A stretch of 64,000 nucleotides of DNA, from assembly GCA_964468045.1 (NCBI GenBank), contig CAYXTO010000001.1:62001-126000 (forward strand), read 5' to 3'. Both the position numbers and the translations under genes were made by a program. Shown in pieces: positions 1-7,081 of the stretch. The number at the start of each line of letters is the position of its first letter. Within the stretch, counting starts at the first letter, position 1. The notes beneath the pieces are model-generated. The model was not told where the DNA came from. It was given only the letters and a program-made list of their open reading frames with translations, and did no database searches. This stretch comes from JAWKXU01 sp964468045 (GTDB lineage Bacteria; Pseudomonadota; Alphaproteobacteria; Sphingomonadales; Sphingomonadaceae).

Positions 1-249
1 GGCGACATAAGGCGCCGGGCGGAAGGCAACAACGCCGCCTTTTCCCGCTTCACCCCGCGCGAGCGAGAGGCGCTGAACGCGATGGGGCTGGGCCCGGATA
101 CCGATCGGTCCGCCCTGCGCCGCCGCTATTCGGAGCTGGTGCGCAAGTACCACCCCGACCGCAATGGCGGCGACCGCAGCCATGAGGGGCGGCTGGGCCG
201 GGTGGTGGAGGCCTACCAGCTGCTGCGGAAAAGCGCCGCCTTCGCCTGA
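1..249 (+). CDS. J-domain (DnaJ-like) protein, C-terminal part
   Basis: The reading frame is open from base 1 to a TGA at 247-249, so only the last 82 residues are present. They contain the second half of a J domain, with the diagnostic HPD tripeptide in RKYHPDRNGGD, preceded by a helix II-like segment (LRRRYSELVRKY) and followed by a helix ending in AYQLLRK. J domains stimulate the ATPase of Hsp70 chaperones. Here the J domain sits at the very C terminus, as in the J-domain proteins often found next to cobS in alphaproteobacteria. In this genome cobS is about 6.8 kb away, with an unrelated operon between them. The N terminus lies outside the window. Confidence 0.85.
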   Translation, partial: GDIRRRAEGNNAAFSRFTPREREALNAMGLGPDTDRSALRRRYSELVRKYHPDRNGGDRSHEGRLGRVVEAYQLLRKSAAFA

Positions 250-501
250 TTCCACGATAGGCAGGTTGACGCAGAAGGCGGTTTTTGTGGTTTTGAGATG
301 TGCCGGTTTTCCTCATGATACCAGACGCTTGACCGGAAAAGAGGTGTGACCTTTCGCAGATCGGCAGGATGAGCCTGCCCATCCGGCTCCGGAACGGCGC
401 GATCCTGCATCGGCGGCATGGGGCTTGCTGGCGGCGCACCGGGCTTCTCCTTCGCGGCGCACCCCAGCACATCCGGCGGCATGTAGGAAAGCGATAGCGC
501 C

Positions 502-942
502 TCACCCCTCCTCGCACAGCGCCTTGAGCTGGTCCGCGCAGGCGCCCCAGCCTTCGGCGAAGCCCATTTCCTCGTGCTGCTTCATCGTCTCCTCGGTCCA
601 GTGGCGGGCGGTGGCGGTATAGCGCGTGCCGTCGCCGTCCGGATCGATTTCCCACAGGCCGATCATGAACGGGCCGGACGGTTGGAAATCCGCCTTGACC
701 GCATCGGTGGTCACGAAACGGCGGCCTTCGTCAAAGGCGAGATAGATGCCTTCCTGCGGCATGACTTCGCCGTCAGGGCCATAGAAGGTCATGTTGCAGA
801 CGCCGCCCGCGCGGCGTTCCTGCAGGTCGATCTTCGCGTGCCACGGCGCCGGGCACCACCATTCCTCCTGGCGGTTGACCATGATGTCCCACACCTTTTC
901 CGGCGGCGCGGCGATATGGCGGGTGATGGAAAGTTCGTTCAT
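502..942 (-). CDS. SRPBCC (AHSA1-like) domain protein
   Basis: This 146-residue protein has the START/AHSA1 pattern: an N-terminal ITRHIAAPPEKVWDIM strand-helix and a C-terminal long helix after RHWTEETMKQHEEMGF. The helix-grip fold forms a hydrophobic ligand pocket, and members act as lipid or polyketide binders, stress proteins or Aha1 relatives. The ATG at 942 (MNELSI) is preferred over the ATG at 951 because the GAGAGG ribosome site directly abuts the latter and is properly spaced from the former. It is the last gene of the nine-gene minus-strand operon, 17 bases after a GST gene, and is probably under HxlR control. The natural ligand is unknown. Confidence 0.85.
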   Translation of the reverse strand: MNELSITRHIAAPPEKVWDIMVNRQEEWWCPAPWHAKIDLQERRAGGVCNMTFYGPDGEVMPQEGIYLAFDEGRRFVTTDAVKADFQPSGPFMIGLWEIDPDGDGTRYTATARHWTEETMKQHEEMGFAEGWGACADQLKALCEEG

Positions 943-959
943 CGGAATCATCCTCTCGT

Positions 960-1610
960 TCAGTCCCGGTCGGGCGCTCCGAGCGGGAAAAAGGGGCGCC
1001 AGGGGCGCGCGTCATCCACGCAGCGGGCAACGGGCGGCAAAGCTAGCAATTCGGCGCGCAGGGCCGCCAGGCGCGGGCAGTCCAGCTTGATCGGTTCGAC
1101 CCAGTCGGCATAGAACAGCGCGGGCGCCGCCGCGCAGGTGATGAGCGAGACATGGGCGGGGAGCCGGTTTTCGCCCAGCCAGTTTTCCAGCCAGCGATAG
1201 GTCCTGGTCAGTCCATCCTTCCCCGCCGCGATCTCCCCGGGGTCGGGATGGTCCGCATCCGCCAGATAGGCGTTCACCACCCGCTGCATGTTGCCCATCA
1301 CGTAATTGTCGAACACGCGGTCCAGCATCCGGATCGTCACCGCGTTGTCCGGCTTGGCCGGGATCAGCGTCGCCAGGCCGGGATGGTGGAGGTGGAGATA
1401 TTCGAGGATGGCGGTGGCTTCGATGATCGTCGTCTCGCCATGCGTCAGGACCGGGAATTTCGCGGCGGGGTGCTCTTTGCGCACGAAGGCCAGATTGTCG
1501 GGGTGATCGGGATCGACCGTCCGGAACTCGAACTCCGCCTCGACCGAATAGAGCGCGATCAGCGCCTTCCAGGTGTAGGAGGAGAAGGGATGGCCGTAGA
1601 GAGCTAGCAT
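960..1610 (-). CDS. Glutathione S-transferase family protein
   Basis: This 216-residue cytosolic GST has a thioredoxin-like N-terminal half (LYGHPFSSYTWKALIAL, with the SS/Y region near residues 10-12 as probable glutathione-activating residues). A cis-proline and SNAIL-type element follow (KFPVL and IIEATAILEYL), then an all-helical C-terminal half. It would conjugate glutathione to electrophiles or act as a glutathione-dependent reductase or isomerase in the cytosol. It is the first of three divergent GSTs in the same operon. The 54-base gap to the upstream DUF899 gene contains a GC-rich hairpin around 1636-1656 that may affect mRNA stability. Confidence 0.88.
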   Translation of the reverse strand: MLALYGHPFSSYTWKALIALYSVEAEFEFRTVDPDHPDNLAFVRKEHPAAKFPVLTHGETTIIEATAILEYLHLHHPGLATLIPAKPDNAVTIRMLDRVFDNYVMGNMQRVVNAYLADADHPDPGEIAAGKDGLTRTYRWLENWLGENRLPAHVSLITCAAAPALFYADWVEPIKLDCPRLAALRAELLALPPVARCVDDARPWRPFFPLGAPDRD

Positions 1611-1664
1611 GGTCGGCGGGTTCCTCTGCCGTCCTCCCCGCGCTTCGCGCGAGGGCAGGAACGG

Positions 1665-2393
1665 CTAGTAGTCCACTTTCGGGAAAAAATCGCCGCGTCC
1701 CTCCGGCGTCGTGTCGAGCAGGTTCCAGACGGGATCGATCAGGTCCAGCCCGCGATGGTCCTGCCCCGGATCATCCGGCGCGAAGACCAGTTCGCTGCCC
1801 CAGAAATGGCGGATCGTGCCTCCGTCCCTCCGGAAGACGTTGAGCATCGGCTCATCCCAGCATTCGCCATCCTTGTAGCCGCGCTCGGCCCTCATCTCCG
1901 GCGTGAGGGCGGATGTATCGCCGTAGTAATGGGCGGGGTAGGCGTTGCCGGCGGTGGACAGCAGCTTCAGATGGTTCCAGCCGCGCGCATGCGCCCAGGC
2001 GGCGAGGCGGGCGATCGGCGACTTGGCGGCGACATAGATCGCCGCGCGCCGTGGCACATGCCGCGCCGCGCCGTCTACGCAATCGAGCAGATGCGTGCAG
2101 CCCGAGCAGGGGCTGTCGCGGTCCGGGCCGAACATGTAGCTGTAGAGAAGCAGCGTGGAATGCTCGCCGAACAGCTCCGAAAGCCTGACCGGCTCCGGCC
2201 GGAAATTCGCGCCGATGCGCTCGAAGACATAGTCCTGCGGCACTTCGCCGCCGGGCGGCAGGGCGCGGCGCAGCGCGGCCACTGCCTCGATCTGCCGGCG
2301 GAGCGCGATCTCGGCGTCGAGCAACGTATTGCGCGCCTCGCGATAGGCGGGGCTTTCGTGGGGGAAAGCCATATGGGCGAAGGTGCTGGCCAT
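1665..2393 (-). CDS. DUF899 family thioredoxin-like protein
   Basis: The 242-residue protein matches the DUF899 pattern. It has an N-terminal helical stretch with repeated arginines, an SELFGEHSTLLLYSYMFGP segment, a CSGCTHLLDCVDG cysteine cluster near residues 100-112, and a C-terminal region with HFWGSELVF. DUF899 proteins have a thioredoxin-like fold, and the CxxC suggests redox chemistry, but no substrate is established. The ATG at 2393 was chosen because it clears the stop of the preceding VOC gene (2398) by four bases; an ATG at 2417 in the same frame would overlap it. DUF899 genes commonly sit with VOC, DUF1428 and SRPBCC genes, as here. Confidence 0.85.
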   Translation of the reverse strand: MASTFAHMAFPHESPAYREARNTLLDAEIALRRQIEAVAALRRALPPGGEVPQDYVFERIGANFRPEPVRLSELFGEHSTLLLYSYMFGPDRDSPCSGCTHLLDCVDGAARHVPRRAAIYVAAKSPIARLAAWAHARGWNHLKLLSTAGNAYPAHYYGDTSALTPEMRAERGYKDGECWDEPMLNVFRRDGGTIRHFWGSELVFAPDDPGQDHRGLDLIDPVWNLLDTTPEGRGDFFPKVDY

Positions 2394-2397
2394 CGGC

Positions 2398-2880
2398 TCA
2401 ACCCCCGGCCACGGCATTCTCGATGGCGGCGACGTCGATCTTCTTCATCGGCATCATCGCTTCGAACGCGCGCTTGGCGACGGCGCGGTCGGGATTGGAC
2501 ATGGCTTCGGTCAGGACGCGCGGAGTGATCTGCCAAGACACGCCCCATTTGTCCTTGCACCAGCCGCACTGGCTTTCCTGCCCGCCATGGCCGACGATGG
2601 CGTTCCAGTACCGATCGGTCTCCGCCTGGTCCTCCGTCCTCACCTGGAACGAGAAGGCCTCGCTTTGCCGGAAGGCGGACCCGCCATTGAGGCCGATGCA
2701 GGGAATGCCCATCACTTCGAACAGCACGACCAGGACGTCGCCCTCCTGCCCGTCGGGATAATCCCCCGGCGCGCGCTGGATCTCGGTGATCCTGGTATCG
2801 GGAAAGGTGCTGGCGTAGAATTTCGCCGCCGCTTCCGCGTCGTGATCGTACCAGAGGCAGATCTGGTTCTTCGCGGTCAT
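2398..2880 (-). CDS. VOC family protein, PhnB-like
   Basis: This 160-residue protein begins with ICLWYDHDAEAAAKFYASTFP, typical of the PhnB/3-demethylubiquinone methyltransferase-like branch of the VOC superfamily. It contains the conserved CGWCKDKWGVSWQITP motif and the C-terminal AFEAMMPMKKIDVAAIENA helix. The paired beta-alpha-beta-beta-beta modules usually form a metal-centred pocket, but the function of this branch is not settled; some members are annotated as glyoxalase-like. The start ATG overlaps the stop of the upstream GST gene by four bases (ATGA), indicating translational coupling. The CGWC motif offers a possible thiol pair. Confidence 0.88.
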   Translation of the reverse strand: MTAKNQICLWYDHDAEAAAKFYASTFPDTRITEIQRAPGDYPDGQEGDVLVVLFEVMGIPCIGLNGGSAFRQSEAFSFQVRTEDQAETDRYWNAIVGHGGQESQCGWCKDKWGVSWQITPRVLTEAMSNPDRAVAKRAFEAMMPMKKIDVAAIENAVAGG

Positions 2881-3503
2881 TTGGACATCTCCTCGATCAG
2901 CTTGTTGTCGATCGTCTTGGCCGCCTTGTGGGCGTTGCGCGCGGCGCAGCGTTCCGCATAGGCAACGAAGGCATCGCGCTTCGGGAACGTGCCGAAGCTC
3001 AGGCCCCACTGGACATGGCTGCCGACATAGACATCGGCCATGGTGAAGCGATCGCCGCAGACAAACCGGTTTGCGGCCAGATGGTGCTCCAGCGTGTCCA
3101 TGGTGCGGTCATAGCTGCCGAAGCCGACCATGGACTGCTGCTCGGGGGCGGGCTCGAACTTCAGCGCCCGGGATGTCACCGCCTGCTCAACCGGCCCGGC
3201 CGCGAAGAACAGCCAGCGGTAATAATCCGCCTTCTCGTGCTCCTGCGGCAGCAGGTCCGCCCCGGGGCGGATCTCGGCCAGATAGGCGCAGATCGCCGCC
3301 GCTTCGCTGACGACGCGGTCTCCGCCGGGGGCATGGTGGATGATGGTCGGCACCTTGCCCATCGGGTTGGCGGCAAGGAATGCGGCCGGCTTGGCGTTCC
3401 AGTCGACGATCACGGTCTCATGATCGGCGCCGGCTTCGTGGAGGGCCCACCGTGCGATCTGCCCGCGCGACATCGGGTTGGTGAAGAAGGTGATTTCGGC
3501 CAT
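2877..3503 (-). CDS. Glutathione S-transferase family protein
   Basis: This 208-residue GST has the N-terminal ITFFTNPMSRGQIARWALHEAG signature (a Ser-Arg pair at the helix 1 start, a GstA/beta-like arrangement). KVPTI supplies the cis-proline, VVSEAAAICAYLAE forms the glutathione-binding helix, and RFTMADVYVGSHVQW is the conserved N-capping box of the C-terminal domain. It should bind glutathione in the cytosol. It is coupled by a four-base overlap to the PhnB-like gene downstream and lies 16 bases after the tandem VOC gene. It shares little sequence with the other two GSTs in the operon, which argues against recent duplication. Confidence 0.9.
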   Translation of the reverse strand: MAEITFFTNPMSRGQIARWALHEAGADHETVIVDWNAKPAAFLAANPMGKVPTIIHHAPGGDRVVSEAAAICAYLAEIRPGADLLPQEHEKADYYRWLFFAAGPVEQAVTSRALKFEPAPEQQSMVGFGSYDRTMDTLEHHLAANRFVCGDRFTMADVYVGSHVQWGLSFGTFPKRDAFVAYAERCAARNAHKAAKTIDNKLIEEMSK

Positions 3504-3519
3504 GGCAGCCTCTCCTCCC

Positions 3520-4326
3520 TCAACTCTTGCGCGGGCCGACGAGGCCGAAGGCCGCGCCTTGCGGGTCCAGGCCGTTGAGCGCGAACTCGCCGCCGGGGAT
3601 CTCCATCGGCCCGAACAGCAGCTTGCCGCCGCCTTCCTCGATCGCTGCGACCGCGCGGTCGATATCGTCGACGCCGATGTAATAGCTCCACAGGCTGACC
3701 GGCATTTCCGGCATCTTCGGCATGATCGCGCCGATGGTGGTGCCATGGTGCTGGATGAAGCGGTATTTGCCCATCTCGCCCATGTCCATGTCGCCATCCT
3801 GAGTCCAGCCGAAGTGCCTGGCATAGAAGCCGATGGCGGCATCGGCATCGGTGGTGGAAAGCTCGTTCCAGCGCACATGCTGCGGCTCCATCACGCTGAA
3901 GACGTCGCTGGCCTGATCTTCCTGCCCCTGGGGCGCCACCGGATTCATCAGGTAGAACGGGGCGCCCTGCGGATCGGTGACCATGGCGATCCGGCCCACC
4001 GGAAAATCGACGGCGGGCATCTGCACCGTGCCGCCGTCGGCGGTGATCGCCGCGATCGCGGCATCCACGTCCGGAGTGCAGATATAGCCGAGCCAGCACG
4101 GCCGCGCCCCGCCATCGCGCATCTCCCGGGTCAGGCCGAGCACTCCGCCGGCATTCCCGCCATCGCTGCGGACGATCATGCGGTAATCGATGCCGCCTGC
4201 CTGCGGGTCGGAATGGCCGGCGATGGTCCAGCCCACGACCGGACCATAGAAAGCTGCGGCACCGTCGGGATCGGTGGTCATCAGCTCGTACCAGATGAAG
4301 CTGCCGAGGGGATTGCCCATCATCAT
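3520..4326 (-). CDS. Tandem VOC domain protein (glyoxalase/bleomycin-resistance type)
   Basis: The 268 residues contain two VOC units. The first covers about residues 8-130 (FIWYELMTTDPDGAAAFYG to GAPFYLMNP) and the second about 148-265 (VRWNELSTTDADAAIGFYA to GAAFGLVGP). Both carry the same W-x-E-L-x-T-T-D start, so the protein is an internal duplication able to fold as a self-contained pseudo-dimer. Relatives are often annotated as hydroxylase- or glyoxalase-like, but substrates are rarely known. The start overlaps the stop of the DUF1428 gene (ATGA). Three consecutive ATG codons occur at the start; the first is used in this call. Confidence 0.88.
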   Translation of the reverse strand: MMMGNPLGSFIWYELMTTDPDGAAAFYGPVVGWTIAGHSDPQAGGIDYRMIVRSDGGNAGGVLGLTREMRDGGARPCWLGYICTPDVDAAIAAITADGGTVQMPAVDFPVGRIAMVTDPQGAPFYLMNPVAPQGQEDQASDVFSVMEPQHVRWNELSTTDADAAIGFYARHFGWTQDGDMDMGEMGKYRFIQHHGTTIGAIMPKMPEMPVSLWSYYIGVDDIDRAVAAIEEGGGKLLFGPMEIPGGEFALNGLDPQGAAFGLVGPRKS

Positions 4327-5090
4327 GCTCCCACGTTCTCGCGCGTCAGCTCCACGACCGGCCGGAACGCGCCATAGACCATCCGCTTGCCGTCGAACGG
4401 CGGCTGATGATCCGGATTCTCTTCCATGAATTTCTTCAGCCGCTCGTCCTGCATCATCGTCTCGTGCGAGGCGTCGCAGACTTCGCGCGATTCCCACTCG
4501 ATGAAGGAGAACACCACGATCTCGCCCGGCTCGGCCTTGACCGAGCGGAAGAAATCGGTCTGCTGGCCCTTGGGAACGTCGTCTTGCCAGGCCTCGATCA
4601 CCCGCCTGGCGCCATAGTCCTTCATCACATCCCAGAAATCCGTGGCCGCCTTGCGGTAGGCCTCCCTGTTGCCTTCCGGAACCGGCACGATGAAGCCCTG
4701 GACATAGGGATCGGCGATGGCCGTGCCTTCCTCGACGAGGGGGGTAAAGCCGCCGTAGATCATCCGCTTGCTGTCGAACGGCATGGGATTCTTCTCGGGA
4801 TTGAAGCGGTCGTCCGTTTTCATCAGCTCTTCCATGCGGCCCATCGCCTCCTGCCGGGCTGCCTTGTCCGGCCACTCGATCCAGCTGAAGACGACCGATT
4901 CATCCTCCCTGCAGTCCACCGCGCCGAAGAAGTCGGTGGTGTGGCCCTTGGGGACATTGTCCTGCCAGCATTCGAGGATGCGGATCGCGCCTTCCTCCAG
5001 AAAAAGGGGATCAGCGAGATTGGCGTGGGCAATGAACTTGTCCTTGTTCGCGTTCGGAACCGCGATCACGAAGCCTTCGATATAGGTCAT
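4323..5090 (-). CDS. Tandem-duplicated DUF1428 protein
   Basis: This 255-residue protein is made of two DUF1428 units of about 120 residues each. The first begins YIEGFVIAVPNANKDKFIAHA and ends KRMIYGGFTPLVE; the second begins YVQGFIVPVPEGNREAYRKAA and ends KRMVYGAFRPVVE. Each contains a DxVPKGxxTDFF motif and a VVFSxIEW motif. DUF1428 proteins usually have a single unit of roughly 120 residues with a ferredoxin-like, ABM-related dimeric fold, so the fusion may form the dimer in one chain. No catalytic role is established. It lies 11 bases after a GST gene and is coupled by ATGA to the tandem VOC gene. Confidence 0.87.
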   Translation of the reverse strand: MTYIEGFVIAVPNANKDKFIAHANLADPLFLEEGAIRILECWQDNVPKGHTTDFFGAVDCREDESVVFSWIEWPDKAARQEAMGRMEELMKTDDRFNPEKNPMPFDSKRMIYGGFTPLVEEGTAIADPYVQGFIVPVPEGNREAYRKAATDFWDVMKDYGARRVIEAWQDDVPKGQQTDFFRSVKAEPGEIVVFSFIEWESREVCDASHETMMQDERLKKFMEENPDHQPPFDGKRMVYGAFRPVVELTRENVGA

Positions 5091-5101
5091 CTTTTCTCTC
5101 C

Positions 5102-5758
5102 TCAGTCGGCAGCAACCGCAAAGCCGCTCATCTGGTCGGCCAGCGCCTGCTGGAAAGCGGGGCGTGCTTCACCCCGCGCTTGATAGGCCGCCAGCTTCGG
5201 GAAGCCGGCGACGATGTCGGTATGCCGAAGCTGGCGCAGGACCGTCACCATCATGATGTCGGCGATGGTGAAGGGCCCCGTCAGCCATTCCCGGTCGCCC
5301 AGCGCGTCGACCACGGGCGACAGGCGGGATCTGGCGAATTCCACCGCGCTGGGCCGCGCATCCTTGGCCCAGGGTTCATTGGCCTGGAACACGTCGAGCA
5401 TGACGATCTGCATCAGCGACGGCTCGACGCTGTTCAGGGCGGCGATCAGCCAGGTGATGGCCTGCCAGCGCCGGGCCTCGTCGCGGGGCAGCAGCCGTTC
5501 GTCCTGTTCGCCGAGGTATAGGAGGATTGCGCCGCTCTCGAACATCCGGACCTTGCCGTCGTCGAAGGCGGGAACCTGCCCGAACGGCTGCCACTGGTGG
5601 TAATCGTCCGGCTTGGGCGCCATCGCGTCCAGCAGTTCCACCCGATAGGGGCGGCCGATCTCCTCCAGCGCCCAGCGCAGGCGCAGGTCGCGAACGAGCC
5701 CCTGCGCGAATTTGGGCACATGGCCGAAGCCGGTGATGACGATATCCGGATGGATCAA
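5102..5758 (-). CDS. Glutathione S-transferase family protein, probable TTG start
   Basis: This GST of about 218 residues has the pattern LRLRWALEEIGRPYRVELLD, QVPAFDDG (cis-proline), MFESGAILLYLGE (glutathione gamma-glutamyl site) and TIADIMMVTVLRQL (C-terminal capping box). The frame runs upstream to an ATG at 5869, but that extension is Pro/Arg-rich and overlaps the preceding VOC gene. The TTG at 5758 gives a normal GST N terminus (LIHPDIVITGFG), with GGAGG about 14 bases before it. An out-of-frame ATG lies between that ribosome site and the TTG, so the exact start is uncertain. The gene follows the VOC gene by 70 bases. Confidence 0.82.
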   Translation of the reverse strand: MIHPDIVITGFGHVPKFAQGLVRDLRLRWALEEIGRPYRVELLDAMAPKPDDYHQWQPFGQVPAFDDGKVRMFESGAILLYLGEQDERLLPRDEARRWQAITWLIAALNSVEPSLMQIVMLDVFQANEPWAKDARPSAVEFARSRLSPVVDALGDREWLTGPFTIADIMMVTVLRQLRHTDIVAGFPKLAAYQARGEARPAFQQALADQMSGFAVAAD

Positions 5759-5828
5759 GGGGCATCGGGTGGCCTCCGTGGTTCGGCATTCGCGAAGCGT
5801 GCTGCCGGGGCTTGGTGAGGGGACGGTA

Positions 5829-6260
5829 TCAGGACGCGGTTTCCGGAACGGGGCTGTCTCCCGTGGCAACTGCCGGGTCCATCCACATCGGTTCCCAGAT
5901 ATGGCCGTCGGGATCGGCGAAGCTGCGGCTGAACATGAAGCCGTGATCCTGCGCCGGATTGATGTCCGCCGTGCCGCCCCTGACCCCTGCGGTGTCGGCC
6001 ATGCGGCTCACCTCCTCGCGGTTGTCGCAGCTGATCGCGAGCATGACCTCGCTGCTGTCGCTGGATGGGATCGGGCGCTGGGTGAAGGTCTTCCACTTGT
6101 CATGCGTCAGCAGCATGACGAAGATCGCTTCGGACCACACCATGCAGGCGGCGGTTTCGTCGGTGAAGCGCGGTTCGTTGGCGAAGCCGAGCGCTTCGTA
6201 GAACCTTATGGCGCGGGCCAGGTCGGCGACCGGCAGATTGACGAAGATCATACGGCTCAT
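5829..6260 (-). CDS. VOC family protein (lactoylglutathione lyase-like), first gene of the HxlR-divergent operon
   Basis: The 143-residue protein begins MIFVNLPVADLARAIRFYEALGF, the standard VOC first strand-helix. It ends with a second module containing MFSRSFADPDGHIWEPMWMDP, where the DPDGHIWE motif supplies a probable metal-ligand Glu. It belongs to the glyoxalase/extradiol dioxygenase superfamily branch with many uncharacterised members. It is the promoter-proximal gene of the nine-gene minus-strand operon and starts 66 bases from the divergent HxlR regulator gene, so the two probably share a control region with twin AGTTAC repeats. Confidence 0.88.
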   Translation of the reverse strand: MSRMIFVNLPVADLARAIRFYEALGFANEPRFTDETAACMVWSEAIFVMLLTHDKWKTFTQRPIPSSDSSEVMLAISCDNREEVSRMADTAGVRGGTADINPAQDHGFMFSRSFADPDGHIWEPMWMDPAVATGDSPVPETAS

Positions 6261-6309
6261 GGCTTGTCTCTCCTATGGCGAATCGTTCTTGCACCAAGGT
6301 GACGATATG

Positions 6310-6347
6310 AGTTACAAAAAGCAACTATGAAGTTACAAAAAGAAACT
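6310..6347. promoter_or_regulatory. Twin operator-like repeats between the VOC operon and the HxlR gene
   Basis: Two 17-base copies, AGTTACAAAAAGCAACT at 6310-6326 and AGTTACAAAAAGAAACT at 6331-6347, differ at one base and are spaced 21 bases start to start, two turns of B-DNA. Each copy is a near-palindrome with AGTTRC/GYAACT-type arms around AAAAA. They sit in the divergent control region, and the second copy lies inside the first codons of the regulator gene. HxlR proteins bind inverted repeats next to their own genes, so these are the best candidate operators. That assignment is inference. Confidence 0.6.
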
Positions 6348-7016
6348 AAGGTGCACGGCAGGTGGTATGGCGATGCTTGCGGCGCCGCTTTCGCCCTGGA
6401 ATTGATCGGGGAGCGCTGGGCGCTGCTGGTCGTCAGGGAGTTAATGCTCGGTCCGCGACGGTTTTCCGACCTGCGCGCCAGCCTGCCTGGAATAAGCGCC
6501 AAGGTGCTGACGGAGCGGCTGGAGGGCCTCGAAGCCAGTGGCGTATTGACGCGCCGCAAGCTGCCGCCCCCCGTCTCGGGCCAGGTGTACGAGCTGACCG
6601 AGTGGGGCTATCTGGCCGAGCCGCTGATGCAGGAGCTGGGCCGCTGGGCGGTGCGGTCGCCCTCGCATGATCCCGCGCTGCCGATCACCCCGGTCGCGGC
6701 GATGCTGTCGCTGCGCACGATGATCGATCACGATGCCGCGCGCGCCTTCGACGCCGTGCTCGGGTTCGAGATCGGCGAGGATCGATTCGATGCCCGGCTG
6801 GAACAGGGCGAGCTGGCGATCCGGCGGGTGAATCGCAATGCGGAAGGCGCCCAGTTCCGCTTCGTGGCTCCGTCGGCCTCGGCTCTGCTGCCGCTGTTCT
6901 ATGGCAAACTCCCCTTGGTGGATGCGATCCGCGATTTCGGGCTGGTCGTGGAAGGAGATGTGGGCCTCGCGATGCGGTTCGTGTCACTGTTCAGCCTGCC
7001 GCCCAAGTGCTGCTGA
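6327..7016 (+). CDS. HxlR-family winged-helix transcriptional regulator with C-terminal extension
   Basis: The 229-residue protein has an HxlR domain at about residues 15-110. Landmarks are CGAAFALELIGERWALLVVRELMLGPRRFSDLRASLPGIS (Cys at the family's conserved redox or ligand position, then the winged helix) and VLTERLEGLEASGVLTRR. Residues 120-225 form a second domain resembling an SCP2-like lipid- or ligand-binding fold, seen in longer HxlR members. Such regulators usually repress neighbouring detoxification genes and release DNA on meeting an electrophile, aldehyde or quinone. The gene diverges from the GST/VOC operon. The chosen ATG lies between two operator-like repeats, which would allow autorepression. 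The C terminus ends in CC. Confidence 0.87.
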   Translation: MKLQKETKVHGRWYGDACGAAFALELIGERWALLVVRELMLGPRRFSDLRASLPGISAKVLTERLEGLEASGVLTRRKLPPPVSGQVYELTEWGYLAEPLMQELGRWAVRSPSHDPALPITPVAAMLSLRTMIDHDAARAFDAVLGFEIGEDRFDARLEQGELAIRRVNRNAEGAQFRFVAPSASALLPLFYGKLPLVDAIRDFGLVVEGDVGLAMRFVSLFSLPPKCC

Positions 7017-7081
7017 AAAGCGCGAATGCGGCCACCAATCCTGTTGCAGCGCAACGCCTGCGCGTATAGGCCAGCCGAACC

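Noticed and set aside
213..482. An 89-codon minus-strand frame beginning MPPDVLGC
   Set aside because: It overlaps the J-domain gene over its last third, has no recognisable domain or ribosome site, and its Pro/Met-rich composition is typical of a chance open frame in GC-rich DNA. The gap 250-501 therefore holds no supported gene.
1636..1656. Hairpin between the DUF899 and GST genes as a terminator
   Set aside because: The stem is imperfect and has no T-run, and the gene order suggests read-through, so it is mentioned only as a possible mRNA structure.
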